Notes under the pieces: generated by a model | The model's input: the letters and a program-made list of their open reading frames with translations, nothing else | What the model was told of the DNA's origin: nothing | The model's database searches: none | Shown here: piece by piece, positions 12,672 to 20,189 of the stretch | Numbering within the stretch: position 1 is the stretch's first letter | Layout of the letters: each line of letters starts with the position of its first letter | Position numbers and translations under genes: made by a program | Assembly: GCA_019423685.1 (NCBI GenBank) | Contig: JAHZAY010000017.1 | Span: forward strand, 1-24,367 | Direction: 5' to 3' | From: Clostridiales bacterium | Lineage (GTDB): Bacteria; Bacillota; Clostridia; Oscillospirales; Ruminococcaceae | Length of the DNA: 24,367 nt

Positions 12672-12700
12672 TAGACCAAAGGATATCCTTGTGTTACAAT
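12672..12700 (+). promoter_or_regulatory. Promoter of nagB
   Basis: TAGACC (12672-12677) and TACAAT (12695-12700, with a TG extension) are 17 bp apart. The leader to the nagB ATG is about 135 nt and holds a long inverted repeat: TGGGGAAAA at 12740-12748 and TTTTCCCCA at 12778-12786. Confidence 0.6.
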
Positions 12701-12842
12701 AAAATACAGAGGAGAATATCTGTTTTTCGGCCAGAGAAATGGGGAAAAGCTGCTCTATTTTACTCCTGTGCTGCCCATTTTCCCCAAAAGAGAGAGAACA
12801 AATCGTGCCGGATAGAAAATGGAATGGAAAGAGGTCATTGGT

Positions 12843-13571
12843 ATGAAGATCATCCCCGTAAAGGACTACACCGAACTTTGCAAGCGTGCCAGCCGCATCT
12901 TTGCTGCACAGGTCACCTTAAAGCCGGATTGCGTGTTGGGACTTGCCACCGGCTCTACACCGGTTGGAATGTACAAGGAGCTTGTACAGATGTATCACGA
13001 GCACCGCATCGACTTTAGCCACGTCAAGACGGTCAATCTTGACGAGTATGCCGGTCTCTCGGGAGACAACGACCAGAGCTACCGCTACTTTATGAACCAC
13101 AACCTGTTCGATCACATCAACATCGACAAGGCAAACACCTTTGTTCCGGACGGCACCGCCCCGGATCTGCAAGCAGAATGTGCGCGCTATGAGCAGCTTG
13201 TCGCCTCCCTGGGCGGAGTAGACGTGCAGCTTTTGGGCATCGGCAACAACGGCCACATCGCCTTCAACGAGCCCTGCGACGAATTTCCGGAAAAGACCCA
13301 TGTGGTGAACCTCACCCAAAACACCATTGAGGCCAACGCCCGCTTCTTCCAGTCGATGGATCAGGTGCCCAAACAGGCGATCACCATGGGCATCGGCACC
13401 ATCATGAAGGCAAAGAAGATTGTCCTGCTTGCCAGCGGCGCCAAAAAAGCCCAGACAATCCACGACACCGTCTTTGGCCCCATCACCCCAAAGGTGCCGG
13501 CCAGCATCCTGCGCCTGCACCCCGACGTCACCATCTTCGTCGACGAAGATGCCGGAGCTCTGCTAAAATAG
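12843..13571 (+). CDS. nagB: Glucosamine-6-phosphate deaminase
   Basis: The 242-aa protein starts at ATG 12843 with AAAGAGG 8 nt upstream; an in-frame ATG at 12819 has no such site. It carries LGLATGSTPVGMY (about 32-44, phosphate loop), VNLDEYAGL (Asp-67, catalytic region), LGIGNNGHIAFNEP (His-138) and GIGTIMKAKKIVLLASG. The enzyme converts glucosamine-6-phosphate to fructose-6-phosphate and ammonia, in amino-sugar use. The length is that of the short Bacillus-type form, lacking the allosteric C-terminal part of E. coli NagB. nagA is not in the window. The next gene starts at the base after the stop. Confidence 0.95.
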   Translation: MKIIPVKDYTELCKRASRIFAAQVTLKPDCVLGLATGSTPVGMYKELVQMYHEHRIDFSHVKTVNLDEYAGLSGDNDQSYRYFMNHNLFDHINIDKANTFVPDGTAPDLQAECARYEQLVASLGGVDVQLLGIGNNGHIAFNEPCDEFPEKTHVVNLTQNTIEANARFFQSMDQVPKQAITMGIGTIMKAKKIVLLASGAKKAQTIHDTVFGPITPKVPASILRLHPDVTIFVDEDAGALLK

Positions 13572-14525
13572 ATGAACAATCCTTTCCCTTACTCGGACAC
13601 CAACAAACGGTACTACACCTTCGATTACTTTCTTCGCCACCGCTTTGGCGGCAAGGTAGCGAAAGTCTCGCTGGATGCGGGATTCAGCTGTCCCAATCTC
13701 GACGGCGTCAAGGGCTTTGGCGGCTGCACCTACTGCTCTTCCAAGGGCAGCGGAGATTTTGCCGGGGACAAAAATCTGCCCTTGCGCGCACAATTTGAGC
13801 AGGTGCGCCAGGTGATGGACCACAAGTGGGAAAATGCCCGCTACATCCCCTATTTTCAGGCGCACACCAACACCTATGCTCCGCTGCCGGTACTCAAAGA
13901 AAAGTTTGAGGAAGCGCTCTCCTTTCCCAACATCGTCGGCCTTGCCATCGCTACGCGCGCCGACTGCATCAGCGAGGAGACTGCCGACTATCTCGGACAA
14001 CTTGCGCAGCGCACCTATCTGGAGGTGGAATTGGGCCTACAGACCATCCACGACTCAACCGGCGAACGGATCAACCGCTGCCACAGCTACGCCGACTTTT
14101 TAAAGGGCTATCAAAAGCTTGCCAGCCGCAACGTCAATGTGTGCGTCCACATCATCGACGGACTTCCCGGAGAGGACCACGAGATGATGCTGCAAACGGC
14201 CCAGGCCCTTGCGCAGCTAAAACTGCACAGCATCAAGATCCACCTGCTGCACCTCTTAAGGGGCACCAAAATGGCTGAAGAATACGCCCGCGGGGAATTT
14301 TCGCTGCTTTCCAGAGAAGAATATGTGCGCATCGTCTGCGATCAGCTGGAGGTGCTGCCCCCCGAGCTTGTCATCCAGCGGGTGACCGGTGACGGAGAGC
14401 GCGCATCGCTCATCGGGCCGATGTGGAGTTTAAAGAAACTGGTTGTGATGAACGAAATCGACAAGGAACTGGTCCGGCGAAATTCCTGGCAAGGGAAACT
14501 GTTTGAGACAAAAAGCACAAAATAA
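13572..14525 (+). CDS. TIGR01212-family radical SAM protein (YtqA/MnmL, YhcC type)
   Basis: The 317-aa protein has the family's cluster-binding motif: Cys-40 in SLDAGFSCPNLDG, then GGCTYC with Cys-52 and Cys-55, and elsewhere HTNTYAP, GLAIATRADC, EVELGLQTIHD and HIIDGLPGED. Family members bind a 4Fe-4S cluster and SAM. In Bacillus subtilis the homologue YtqA (MnmL) has been reported to act in tRNA wobble uridine (cmnm5U to nm5U) modification; whether this one does is inference. The ATG follows the nagB stop without a gap and has only a weak ribosome binding site, so translation is probably coupled to nagB. A strong terminator ends the pair. Confidence 0.9.
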   Translation: MNNPFPYSDTNKRYYTFDYFLRHRFGGKVAKVSLDAGFSCPNLDGVKGFGGCTYCSSKGSGDFAGDKNLPLRAQFEQVRQVMDHKWENARYIPYFQAHTNTYAPLPVLKEKFEEALSFPNIVGLAIATRADCISEETADYLGQLAQRTYLEVELGLQTIHDSTGERINRCHSYADFLKGYQKLASRNVNVCVHIIDGLPGEDHEMMLQTAQALAQLKLHSIKIHLLHLLRGTKMAEEYARGEFSLLSREEYVRIVCDQLEVLPPELVIQRVTGDGERASLIGPMWSLKKLVVMNEIDKELVRRNSWQGKLFETKSTK

Positions 14526-14534
14526 AGCGTATAA

Positions 14535-14562
14535 AAAAGGCCCTCCGTTTGGAGGGCCTTTT
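14535..14562. terminator. Bidirectional terminator between convergent units
   Basis: GGCCCTCC and GGAGGGCC (14539-14546 and 14551-14558) with a GTTT loop, flanked by A and T runs on the two sides, so it works for both the radical SAM gene and the minus-strand lipoprotein gene. Confidence 0.9.
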
Positions 14563-14576
14563 GATTGTCGCTCTTT

Positions 14577-15059
14577 TTATCCGAGCAGTTCGTCGAGCAC
14601 TTCTTTTGCCTTATCGTTATCAGGAGAGATGACCAGGAAGATATAATTTCCCTTTTCTTTGATGACAGCACCATCGATTTTGGACATTTCTTCCGGCTTG
14701 TAATCCTCATAGCGCACCTTCAGATCGGAGATGCGGTCGTTGATCAGGCTCTTAACGGTGGTGAGCTGATCCGCATCCTTGACCTGGAACATGGCGATCT
14801 CATCTGCATTGCCAGTCGCATAGTCTGCCATATAGATGGCGTAGTTTTCCAGTGTGGCCGGATCAATGTAGTAGTAGTTGTTCAGCGCGGCTTCGGTCTG
14901 CTTTTGCATCTTGCTGGCAGAAAAGTCGATGGAGCTGGTGAGCTTGGAGTACACTTCGTCAAAGGAGACATAGGTCTCCTCGCTGCTGCAACCGCTCATC
15001 GCCAGGGTCAGCATCATAATCGACAGCATTGCTGCAAGGATTCTCTTCATCTTTTTCAT
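14577..15059 (-). CDS. DUF4358-type lipoprotein
   Basis: The 160-aa protein has a typical lipoprotein signal: KKMKR, a hydrophobic core (about 7-20), then AMSGC with Cys-24 as lipid site. The mature part (YVSFDEVYSKLTSSIDF, the DADQLTTVKSLINDRISDLK stretch, NYIFLVISPDNDKAKEVLDELLG) is the DUF4358 pattern, secreted proteins common in Clostridia and of unknown function. The ATG follows CGGAGG, located in the end of the SGNH gene upstream (stop at 15063), so the two are one operon. Its position suggests it assists the membrane-anchored hydrolase outside the cell. Confidence 0.85.
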   Translation of the reverse strand: MKKMKRILAAMLSIMMLTLAMSGCSSEETYVSFDEVYSKLTSSIDFSASKMQKQTEAALNNYYYIDPATLENYAIYMADYATGNADEIAMFQVKDADQLTTVKSLINDRISDLKVRYEDYKPEEMSKIDGAVIKEKGNYIFLVISPDNDKAKEVLDELLG

Positions 15060-15062
15060 TCT

Positions 15063-16067
15063 TTATTCCTCCGTTGCGGTGTGGGTTCTCAGATAATCGA
15101 ACCACAAATTATAATATTTTGTTCCAAAGTGCATGCCGTCTCCATTGGAATCATCCGGCAGACAGCCCGCATCATTTTTAAAGACCGAGGCGACGTCCAG
15201 ATAATGAACGCCCTCATTCTCCGCGATCTGAACGATCAACTCATTGTACTGGTCGATCTTCTGATTGGAGATGTCGTCGCGCTCATCATCAAATCCCTGG
15301 GTTACCGGCAGGATAGACTGCAAATAGATTTGGCTGTCGGGCAACTCGGATTTGACCTTCTCGACAAACTCGGTGTATGTGTCGGTAAAGTGCTGTTCGG
15401 TAAACCAGCCGACGCCGTTGGCTCCAAACATGATGTACACCTTTTTAGGGGCTGCCTCCTGCAGCGCACCCAAAACGGTAGTATACCCAGCCGCAGTGCG
15501 GATCTGGTCATCGGTGAAAACGGTGTCCAGATTGATGCCGCGGGCTGCGACGACGGTGGCGTTGCTCATGATTTCATAGAGCTTGATGCCCTCGGTGATC
15601 GAATCCCCCACAAAGGCAGCATCGTCAAAATAGCTGTCATCCACCGCCTTGCCGGTGTTTGGCACCAGCGCCGGAGACTGCAAGATCCGCTCGGAGGTCC
15701 TGTCCACCACGTCGGTCGTGGTCGCGACGTCGCTGTCGGTGGTGTCGGCGCTTTCCTGGGTCTGTGTCGGCTCTGTCGCAGTCTGCTGGGTCTGTTCATC
15801 CTCGACCGGAGCGGTGACAGCAGCATCTCCCTCGGGAGGTTGCTCCCCTTGTGGTTGCTCCTCCCCTTCAGCCGGAACCTCTTTGGGTGCACCGGTGTCA
15901 TTCTGGGCCTGTGCGGTCAATTCCTCCTGCTGCTGTTGCAGCTTACCCCAATAGACCGAAATTCCCAGCGCCAGCACTGCTGCCAGAGCCAGGATGACCA
16001 GAAAGAGTACCAGATTTTGTTTGCGCGCCCTCCTGCGGTGCGCATAGATATTCATTCTACCGTACAA
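15063..16067 (-). CDS. Membrane-anchored SGNH/GDSL-type hydrolase
   Basis: The 334-aa protein has a basic start (RRRARKQ), one transmembrane anchor (about 18-39), a low-complexity Gln/Glu/Pro/Thr linker (about 43-120) and an SGNH domain: AFVGDSITEG (Ser-156), GANGVGW (Asn-217 region) and DGMHFG (Asp-310, His-313) supply the catalytic set. Such enzymes act as esterases or O-acetyl transferases on cell-wall or surface glycans outside the membrane. The start is taken as TTG 16067 with GGGGGAG 7 nt upstream; ATG 16055 is the alternative. No separate MBOAT acyltransferase gene is near. Together with the DUF4358 lipoprotein it forms a two-gene surface operon. Confidence 0.85.
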   Translation of the reverse strand: MYGRMNIYAHRRRARKQNLVLFLVILALAAVLALGISVYWGKLQQQQEELTAQAQNDTGAPKEVPAEGEEQPQGEQPPEGDAAVTAPVEDEQTQQTATEPTQTQESADTTDSDVATTTDVVDRTSERILQSPALVPNTGKAVDDSYFDDAAFVGDSITEGIKLYEIMSNATVVAARGINLDTVFTDDQIRTAAGYTTVLGALQEAAPKKVYIMFGANGVGWFTEQHFTDTYTEFVEKVKSELPDSQIYLQSILPVTQGFDDERDDISNQKIDQYNELIVQIAENEGVHYLDVASVFKNDAGCLPDDSNGDGMHFGTKYYNLWFDYLRTHTATEE

Positions 16068-16174
16068 TACCTTTCTCCCCCTTTTCCCCTTTCTCTACTC
16101 CCAATACACAGCTTGGAAAATTTCCTATTTAGTATACTACATCCATCAAAAAATTCCTAGACCTTCCTTTAAAT

Positions 16175-16196
16175 TTCATAAAAAGTTCATAAAAAT
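16175..16196. repeat. 11-bp tandem direct repeat in AT-rich intergenic region
   Basis: TTCATAAAAAG (16175-16185) is followed directly by TTCATAAAAAT (16186-16196). The 11-bp spacing recalls direct-repeat sites of PhoB/PhoP-type response regulators. It lies between the SGNH gene and the tRNA-Leu promoter. Confidence 0.4.
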
Positions 16197-16264
16197 TACA
16201 GATGTCGTTTAGCTTTATTATTACAGTAAAAGAAGATTTTTTATAAGTTGCTCAAAAAAAGAGC

Positions 16265-16293
16265 TTGACTTTTGATATGGGCAATGCTATAAT
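16265..16293 (+). promoter_or_regulatory. Promoter of tRNA-Leu
   Basis: TTGACT (16265-16270) and TATAAT (16288-16293) with TG extension are 17 bp apart. Start near 16300. Confidence 0.85.
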
Positions 16294-16320
16294 GGATAGC
16301 GTTGAACCAATCCGATATAT

Positions 16321-16404
16321 GCGAGTGTGCTGGAATAGGCAGACAGGCACGTTTGAGGGGCGTGTGTCTTCGACGTACGAGTTCAAGTCTCGTCACTCGC
16401 ACCA
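16321..16404 (+). tRNA. tRNA-Leu (anticodon GAG)
   Basis: The 84-nt gene has acceptor stem GCGAGTG/CACTCGC, anticodon stem CACGT/GCGTG with loop TTGAGGG (anticodon GAG), a long variable arm (TGTCTTCGACG region) as expected for a class II tRNA, T arm ACGAG-TTCAAGT-CTCGT and an encoded CCA. Confidence 0.95.
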
Positions 16405-16440
16405 AGGGGAGTATCCTGAAAAGGATACTCCCCTTTTTGT
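16405..16440 (+). terminator. Terminator of tRNA-Leu
   Basis: AGGGGAGTATCC (16405-16416) and GGATACTCCCCT (16423-16434) form a perfect stem starting right after the CCA; T run 16434-16438 follows. It may also stop the convergent XpaC-like gene, which ends 4 bp further on. Confidence 0.9.
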
Positions 16441-16443
16441 TTT

Positions 16444-17043
16444 TTAAGCTTCCTCTTTAAGCAGCTTTTCGACCATCTCGATGTCCGACTCCAGGTTTGT
16501 TCGGCTTCCTTTCACCAATTCCCCAAACTGCCTCTGAAAGGCGCCCCTCAATTGTGGCAGGGAATGTGTTATTCTGCTGCACTCCCCCATAATCTGCTCG
16601 GAACGCAGCCCAGTGTCCTGCAACTGGACGTAACGCTCCAGCAGCTGATCGGCTGCATCGAGGTAATAAAGCAGAAAGGAACGCGCCTGACTGAGCTTAC
16701 TGGGGTTTTCCCGCAAATAGGCGCAGATGCGCTGACCTTCCCCGTACAGCTGCTCCGATTCCCCACGGACCACCGGGTCGTCGATTTGGCCCACTGCCGA
16801 CCCCAGCGCATCCAGCTTTGTCCTTGCCGTCTGCAACAGCTGCACGTCCATTCTCTTTTGTGCCGTGCTCTTCTCCCGCTTTGCTGCCGCCCTGCGCTTG
16901 AGGATCAACAGCAGACAAGTCCCACAATAGGTTCCCATTCCAACCAGTGCACTGCTCACCAAGCTCCAATGCAGGCGCAAAGAGGAGCCCCCAAATGCGG
17001 CCAATCCCAGCGCCGCAGCTACTATCTTAAAAAGTTCCTTCAC
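16444..17043 (-). CDS. XpaC-like membrane protein (5-bromo-4-chloroindolyl phosphate hydrolysis family)
   Basis: The 199-aa protein starts at GTG 17041-17043 with a G-rich site 7 nt upstream. Two hydrophobic segments (about 5-20 and 28-48) are followed by basic RRAAAKREK and a long helical cytoplasmic domain with ARSFLLYYLDAADQLLERYV, then E-x-x-x-I and RTNLESDIEMVEKLLKEE at the end, which is the XpaC (PF10112) layout. In other Firmicutes the gene usually lies next to telA (toxic anion resistance); no telA is present here. The biochemical role is unknown; the family name comes from a substrate-hydrolysis phenotype in Bacillus. Confidence 0.75.
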   Translation of the reverse strand: MKELFKIVAAALGLAAFGGSSLRLHWSLVSSALVGMGTYCGTCLLLILKRRAAAKREKSTAQKRMDVQLLQTARTKLDALGSAVGQIDDPVVRGESEQLYGEGQRICAYLRENPSKLSQARSFLLYYLDAADQLLERYVQLQDTGLRSEQIMGECSRITHSLPQLRGAFQRQFGELVKGSRTNLESDIEMVEKLLKEEA

Positions 17044-17076
17044 CTGTTACCCCCCTGCGCCTCGAGGCGCCAACCC

Positions 17077-17194
17077 TCTTTGCTGCCGGCTTTTGTCCGA
17101 CAGCTTGTTCTCTCGACAGCCAAAGTGCAGCATCCCCCAGCGTCGTCCGGCAAACCATCTTTGCTGCCGCCTTGGATGCAACAGCTTCCCTCTC
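17077..17194 (-). repeat. Two imperfect repeats in the leader of the XpaC-like gene
   Basis: TCTTTGCTGCCG occurs at 17077-17088 and again at 17158-17169, each followed by a related stretch ending ACAGCTT..CTCTC. On the minus strand the predicted mRNA leader of about 170 nt therefore has two similar units of about 40 nt. The roughly 290 bp between 17044 and 17336 otherwise hold only a promoter and a terminator. Confidence 0.5.
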
Positions 17195-17221
17195 AAAAAA
17201 ACACAATTCCCATTATCGCAC

Positions 17222-17251
17222 TTTATACCCATTCTACCCGGTCCATGTAAA
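17222..17251 (-). promoter_or_regulatory. Promoter of the XpaC-like gene
   Basis: Minus-strand TTTACA (17246-17251) and TATAAA (17222-17227), 18 bp apart. Start near 17215, leaving a long leader. Confidence 0.5.
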
Positions 17252-17282
17252 GCTTTCCACTGCAATAAGAATAAAGTTGTGT

Positions 17283-17320
17283 AAAAAAAGCAGCCCAGCT
17301 TTTCGCCGGGCTGCTTTTTT
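17283..17320. terminator. Terminator of the dipeptidase gene
   Basis: GCAGCCC (17290-17296) and GGGCTGC (17308-17314) with A and T runs on either side. It lies just after the stop of the minus-strand dipeptidase gene. Confidence 0.85.
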
Positions 17321-17336
17321 ATGTTTTGTAATCCAT

Positions 17337-18743
17337 TTACAGGCTCAGTTCATTGAGGCCCATCAGGCTGACGATGTAGATCTTCAGTGCCTTCATCATG
17401 TACTCGACATTGTTGCACTCATCTGGCATATGCTCCTCGCCCTTGCCTTCGCCGCACGGATTTGGCATATCGCGGAAGTGTGGGCCAAACGCAACAGCGT
17501 TGTCGAAGTGTTTAGCATAGGTGCCCCCACCGATGGTGTACGGTACGCCCTTCTCGCCGGTAACATGGTCGTATGCTTCCAGCAAAGTCTTGATCTCCTG
17601 GGTATCAGCCGGTTTGTAGCATGGGGAGGTGTTGTGTCTGAGGACTGCTTTGCCTCCAGCCTGCGCTACATGTGCTTCAATTTTAGTAAACAGCTCGTCG
17701 CCCTTCATGGTAACCGGATAACGGATGTCCAGTCTGAGGGTGATGACGTTGTTCTCCATCGAGTCAACACCGTTGATGTGGGTGATCTTGCCGGATACTT
17801 CGTCCTCTACCGGTACGCCAATGCCTGCGCCGTGGCAGTCTTTGAGCACTTCTGCAACAACTGCCATCGCCTTCTTCTCTGCCTCGGAAATCTGTGGCAG
17901 GGTGGCAATCTTCTCGCACAGCAGCTTGGTGGCGTTGATCGAACCTTCCGGTTTCGCCGCATGGGCGGTCTTTCCGGTAGCAGTCAGCTTGATGCCGCCC
18001 TCTACTGCCTCTACATGGTAGACGTTGTGGTCATAGCTGCCCAGATCCGCCTCGCAAACACCTTTCAGGGTAGCAGTAGCAGAAGCGCAAACTGCGTTGC
18101 CAACGGTGCCGCCGGTGAATCCAACAATGGTCTTACCGTCGACTGCAAGCTCGATAAGGACGCTCAGCTGGCCCTTTTCACCGATGCAAACCGGGAAATC
18201 TGCATCCGGTGTGAAGGCGAAAACAGGCATCTTCTCTGCTGCCAGGTAGTGCGGCAGATCGCTCATGCCGGTCTCTTCGCTGCAGCCCATGACAAGGCGG
18301 AAGGTATAGTTCGGATGTACATTGAGTTCCTTCATGCATTTGAGTGCATACAGTCCCAAAACGGTTGGGCCCTTGTCGTCTGCAACGCCGCGGCCATAGA
18401 TATAGCCGTCCTTTTCCATCATATCATATGGGTCATGGCTCCAGCCGTCCCCTTCCGGTACCACGTCGAGGTGGCCCAGCAGGGCAATCTCTTTTTCCCC
18501 ATTGCCGTAAGCGGCGCTGCCTGCATAGTTGTCATAGTTCTTGGTGGCAAAGCCCATATTGGAGCAGATATCCAGCGCTTTGTCCAAAACCTTGCGGCAG
18601 CCTTCGCCGTAAGGTGCCTCTTTGTTGTCGCAAGCCTGGCTGACACTCTTGATGTTGACCAGAGCTGCAATGTCGTTGAGAACATTTTGTCTATTGTCTG
18701 CAATAAATTGGTCGATTCTGGATTCCATTTCTTTAGAAACCAT
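17337..18743 (-). CDS. Sapep/PepV-type M20 dipeptidase
   Basis: The 468-aa protein starts at ATG 18741-18743 with GGAGGG upstream; an in-frame start at 18821 overlies the promoter. Metal ligands and catalytic residues of clan MH are visible: GHLDVVPEGDGW (His-91, Asp-93), GRGVADDKGP (Asp-122/123 region), CSEETGM (Glu-156, Glu-157), FTPDADFP (Asp-180) and a late GEEHMPDE (His). A dimerisation/lid domain with GKTAHAAKPEGS lies between. Family members are cytosolic Mn- or Zn-dependent dipeptidases that hydrolyse Xaa-Xaa dipeptides, often with beta-Ala or D-residues. The gene has its own promoter and terminator. Close relatives are named pepV; that symbol is not certain here. Confidence 0.92.
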   Translation of the reverse strand: MVSKEMESRIDQFIADNRQNVLNDIAALVNIKSVSQACDNKEAPYGEGCRKVLDKALDICSNMGFATKNYDNYAGSAAYGNGEKEIALLGHLDVVPEGDGWSHDPYDMMEKDGYIYGRGVADDKGPTVLGLYALKCMKELNVHPNYTFRLVMGCSEETGMSDLPHYLAAEKMPVFAFTPDADFPVCIGEKGQLSVLIELAVDGKTIVGFTGGTVGNAVCASATATLKGVCEADLGSYDHNVYHVEAVEGGIKLTATGKTAHAAKPEGSINATKLLCEKIATLPQISEAEKKAMAVVAEVLKDCHGAGIGVPVEDEVSGKITHINGVDSMENNVITLRLDIRYPVTMKGDELFTKIEAHVAQAGGKAVLRHNTSPCYKPADTQEIKTLLEAYDHVTGEKGVPYTIGGGTYAKHFDNAVAFGPHFRDMPNPCGEGKGEEHMPDECNNVEYMMKALKIYIVSLMGLNELSL

Positions 18744-18809
18744 GATAAATCCCTCCACTGCAAAATTTTTCGTACCGTGGGACAGCATAACCGCTCCCCT
18801 CACAGGAAC

Positions 18810-18818
18810 ATTATACCA
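18810..18818 (-). promoter_or_regulatory. Extended -10 promoter of the dipeptidase gene
   Basis: Minus-strand TGGTATAAT; no good -35. Leader of about 60 nt. Confidence 0.6.
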
Positions 18819-18958
18819 CAAATCAGAAATTTTGCCATCATTTTCGGCGAAAAATTCTACACAAAAAGGGCTGGATTTGGTTACCTTACCCTGCTCCTTT
18901 TCTTTTTAACGCATCCAGGTGAAAAGCTTGGGCTGTATCAAGCACGGCACAAGATGTG

Positions 18959-19849
18959 CTAGAACCGCACCTTGTTTGCATTCCAATATCCGACAACCTC
19001 GCTGACTGTGCTGACTGTCACGAAGGCCTTTGGATCGTTCTTGCGGATATACTCCATCAGGAGCGCATACTCATTTTGCGCCATAATCGTCACAATCTCC
19101 AGCTTTGGACTGTTGTCATAGCCTCCGCGGGCCTCATACAGGGTGACGCCGCGGCTCAGGTCGTGCATGATATAATCGGCCAGCTTTTCATGCTGTTCCG
19201 AAAGGATGCAAACCCTCTTGCGGCGCGAAAAACCGCTGATAAATGCATCCAGCACAATGCCGTTAAAGTAGGTGCCCAAAAAGCCCACAACCAGCGTTTT
19301 GGTGTCGTATACAAACAGCGACATTGCTACGGTAATTGCGCCGATGATGGCAATGCCCTTGCCCAATTCGATGTGCAGGTACTTGTTGACCACCTTGCCC
19401 AGGATGTCCAGACCGCCGGACGAGGCGTTGGCGTTAAACATCATGGCCTGCCCCACGCTGATAATCAGCACACAGCTGAGTGCATCCAGCGTCATATCCC
19501 CTGTCAGCGACGGGTTATTTGGAAAGGCAAGTTCAAAGATGTACAAAAATACCGGCATCAAAACGGATGTATACACCGTTTTCGCGCCAAATTCACGCCC
19601 AACAAAGAGAAAACCGATCACCAAACACAGCACATTTAAGATAAAGGTCATCACCGAGATCTGCACCGGGATAAAATGTACCAAGATCATCGCAAGACCG
19701 GTGATGCTGCCGAAAATGATATTGCCCGGAATCATAAAGAAGTAAATGGCCAACGATGCCAGAAAAATTCCGATTGTGATCACGACATATTCCTTGATCA
19801 TCGTCTTTTTGTCGATCGCTTTCCCTGTTGTTTTATTTGTCTTCTCCAC
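18959..19849 (-). CDS. YitT-family membrane protein
   Basis: The 296-aa protein starts at GTG 19847-19849, where AGGAGG is 8 nt away. Five or six membrane helices run from about residue 17 to 185 (EYVVITIGIFLASLAIYFF; GSITGLAMILVHF; MTFILNVLCLVIGFLFVG; then SSGGLDILGKVVNKY), followed by the cytoplasmic DUF2179 domain (about 200-290: RRKRVCILSEQHEKLADYI, then GVTLYEARGGYDN and LLMEYIRKNDPKAFVTVS). This is the standard YitT architecture. The transport role of the family is not established. It lies 23 bp behind a small membrane protein gene and is probably in its operon. Confidence 0.92.
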   Translation of the reverse strand: MEKTNKTTGKAIDKKTMIKEYVVITIGIFLASLAIYFFMIPGNIIFGSITGLAMILVHFIPVQISVMTFILNVLCLVIGFLFVGREFGAKTVYTSVLMPVFLYIFELAFPNNPSLTGDMTLDALSCVLIISVGQAMMFNANASSGGLDILGKVVNKYLHIELGKGIAIIGAITVAMSLFVYDTKTLVVGFLGTYFNGIVLDAFISGFSRRKRVCILSEQHEKLADYIMHDLSRGVTLYEARGGYDNSPKLEIVTIMAQNEYALLMEYIRKNDPKAFVTVSTVSEVVGYWNANKVRF

Positions 19850-19872
19850 CGCAAATTCCTCCTGCTTTCTTA

Positions 19873-20124
19873 CTAAATTGCTCTTTTCCCAAATGTGGGG
19901 TTGCGCAGGCACTGGATGGCCGTGCGCGCAAATTGTACCATCAAGGGGATGTACGTTGCCACAAAGGCAACAAGCGCTATTGGCAGAATCATTCTTCTTC
20001 TTTTAGGCGAAAGTGCCGTTCCAACCGTCACTCCCGCGGCAAACAGACACAGTTTTACCAATGCAAGAACTTTCCAACTCATTCCCTGCAAAAAAATGTC
20101 TGTTATGGCAAACAGCTTTTTCAT
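19873..20124 (-). CDS. Small two-helix membrane protein
   Basis: The 83-aa protein has two hydrophobic segments (about 19-38, VLALVKLCLFAAGVTVGTAL, and 46-62, ILPIALVAFVATYIPLM) joined by a basic SPKRRR loop. ATG with GAGGGGAAAAG upstream. Similar small proteins in related gut Firmicutes carry the label 'permease of phosphate ABC transporter', which I consider uninformative. It leads the YitT gene at 23 bp, so the two probably act or are expressed together. Confidence 0.65.
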   Translation of the reverse strand: MKKLFAITDIFLQGMSWKVLALVKLCLFAAGVTVGTALSPKRRRMILPIALVAFVATYIPLMVQFARTAIQCLRNPTFGKRAI

Positions 20125-20189
20125 GATATCTTTTCCCCTCCCCGATGTGGTTTACGCTCTCTTTCCCTCTTTTTCTTTTTCGTACCACC

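Noticed and set aside
14565..16160. 531-codon plus-strand frame
   Set aside because: Antisense to the DUF4358 lipoprotein and the SGNH hydrolase; low-complexity translation mirrors the hydrolase linker; no ribosome binding site.
17047..17265. 72-codon minus-strand frame in the XpaC-like leader
   Set aside because: Arg/Gly-rich composition, start lies on the predicted promoter and no ribosome binding site; the repeats explain the region better.
17172..18962. 596-codon plus-strand frame
   Set aside because: Antisense to the M20 dipeptidase over nearly its whole length; no motif and no promoter.
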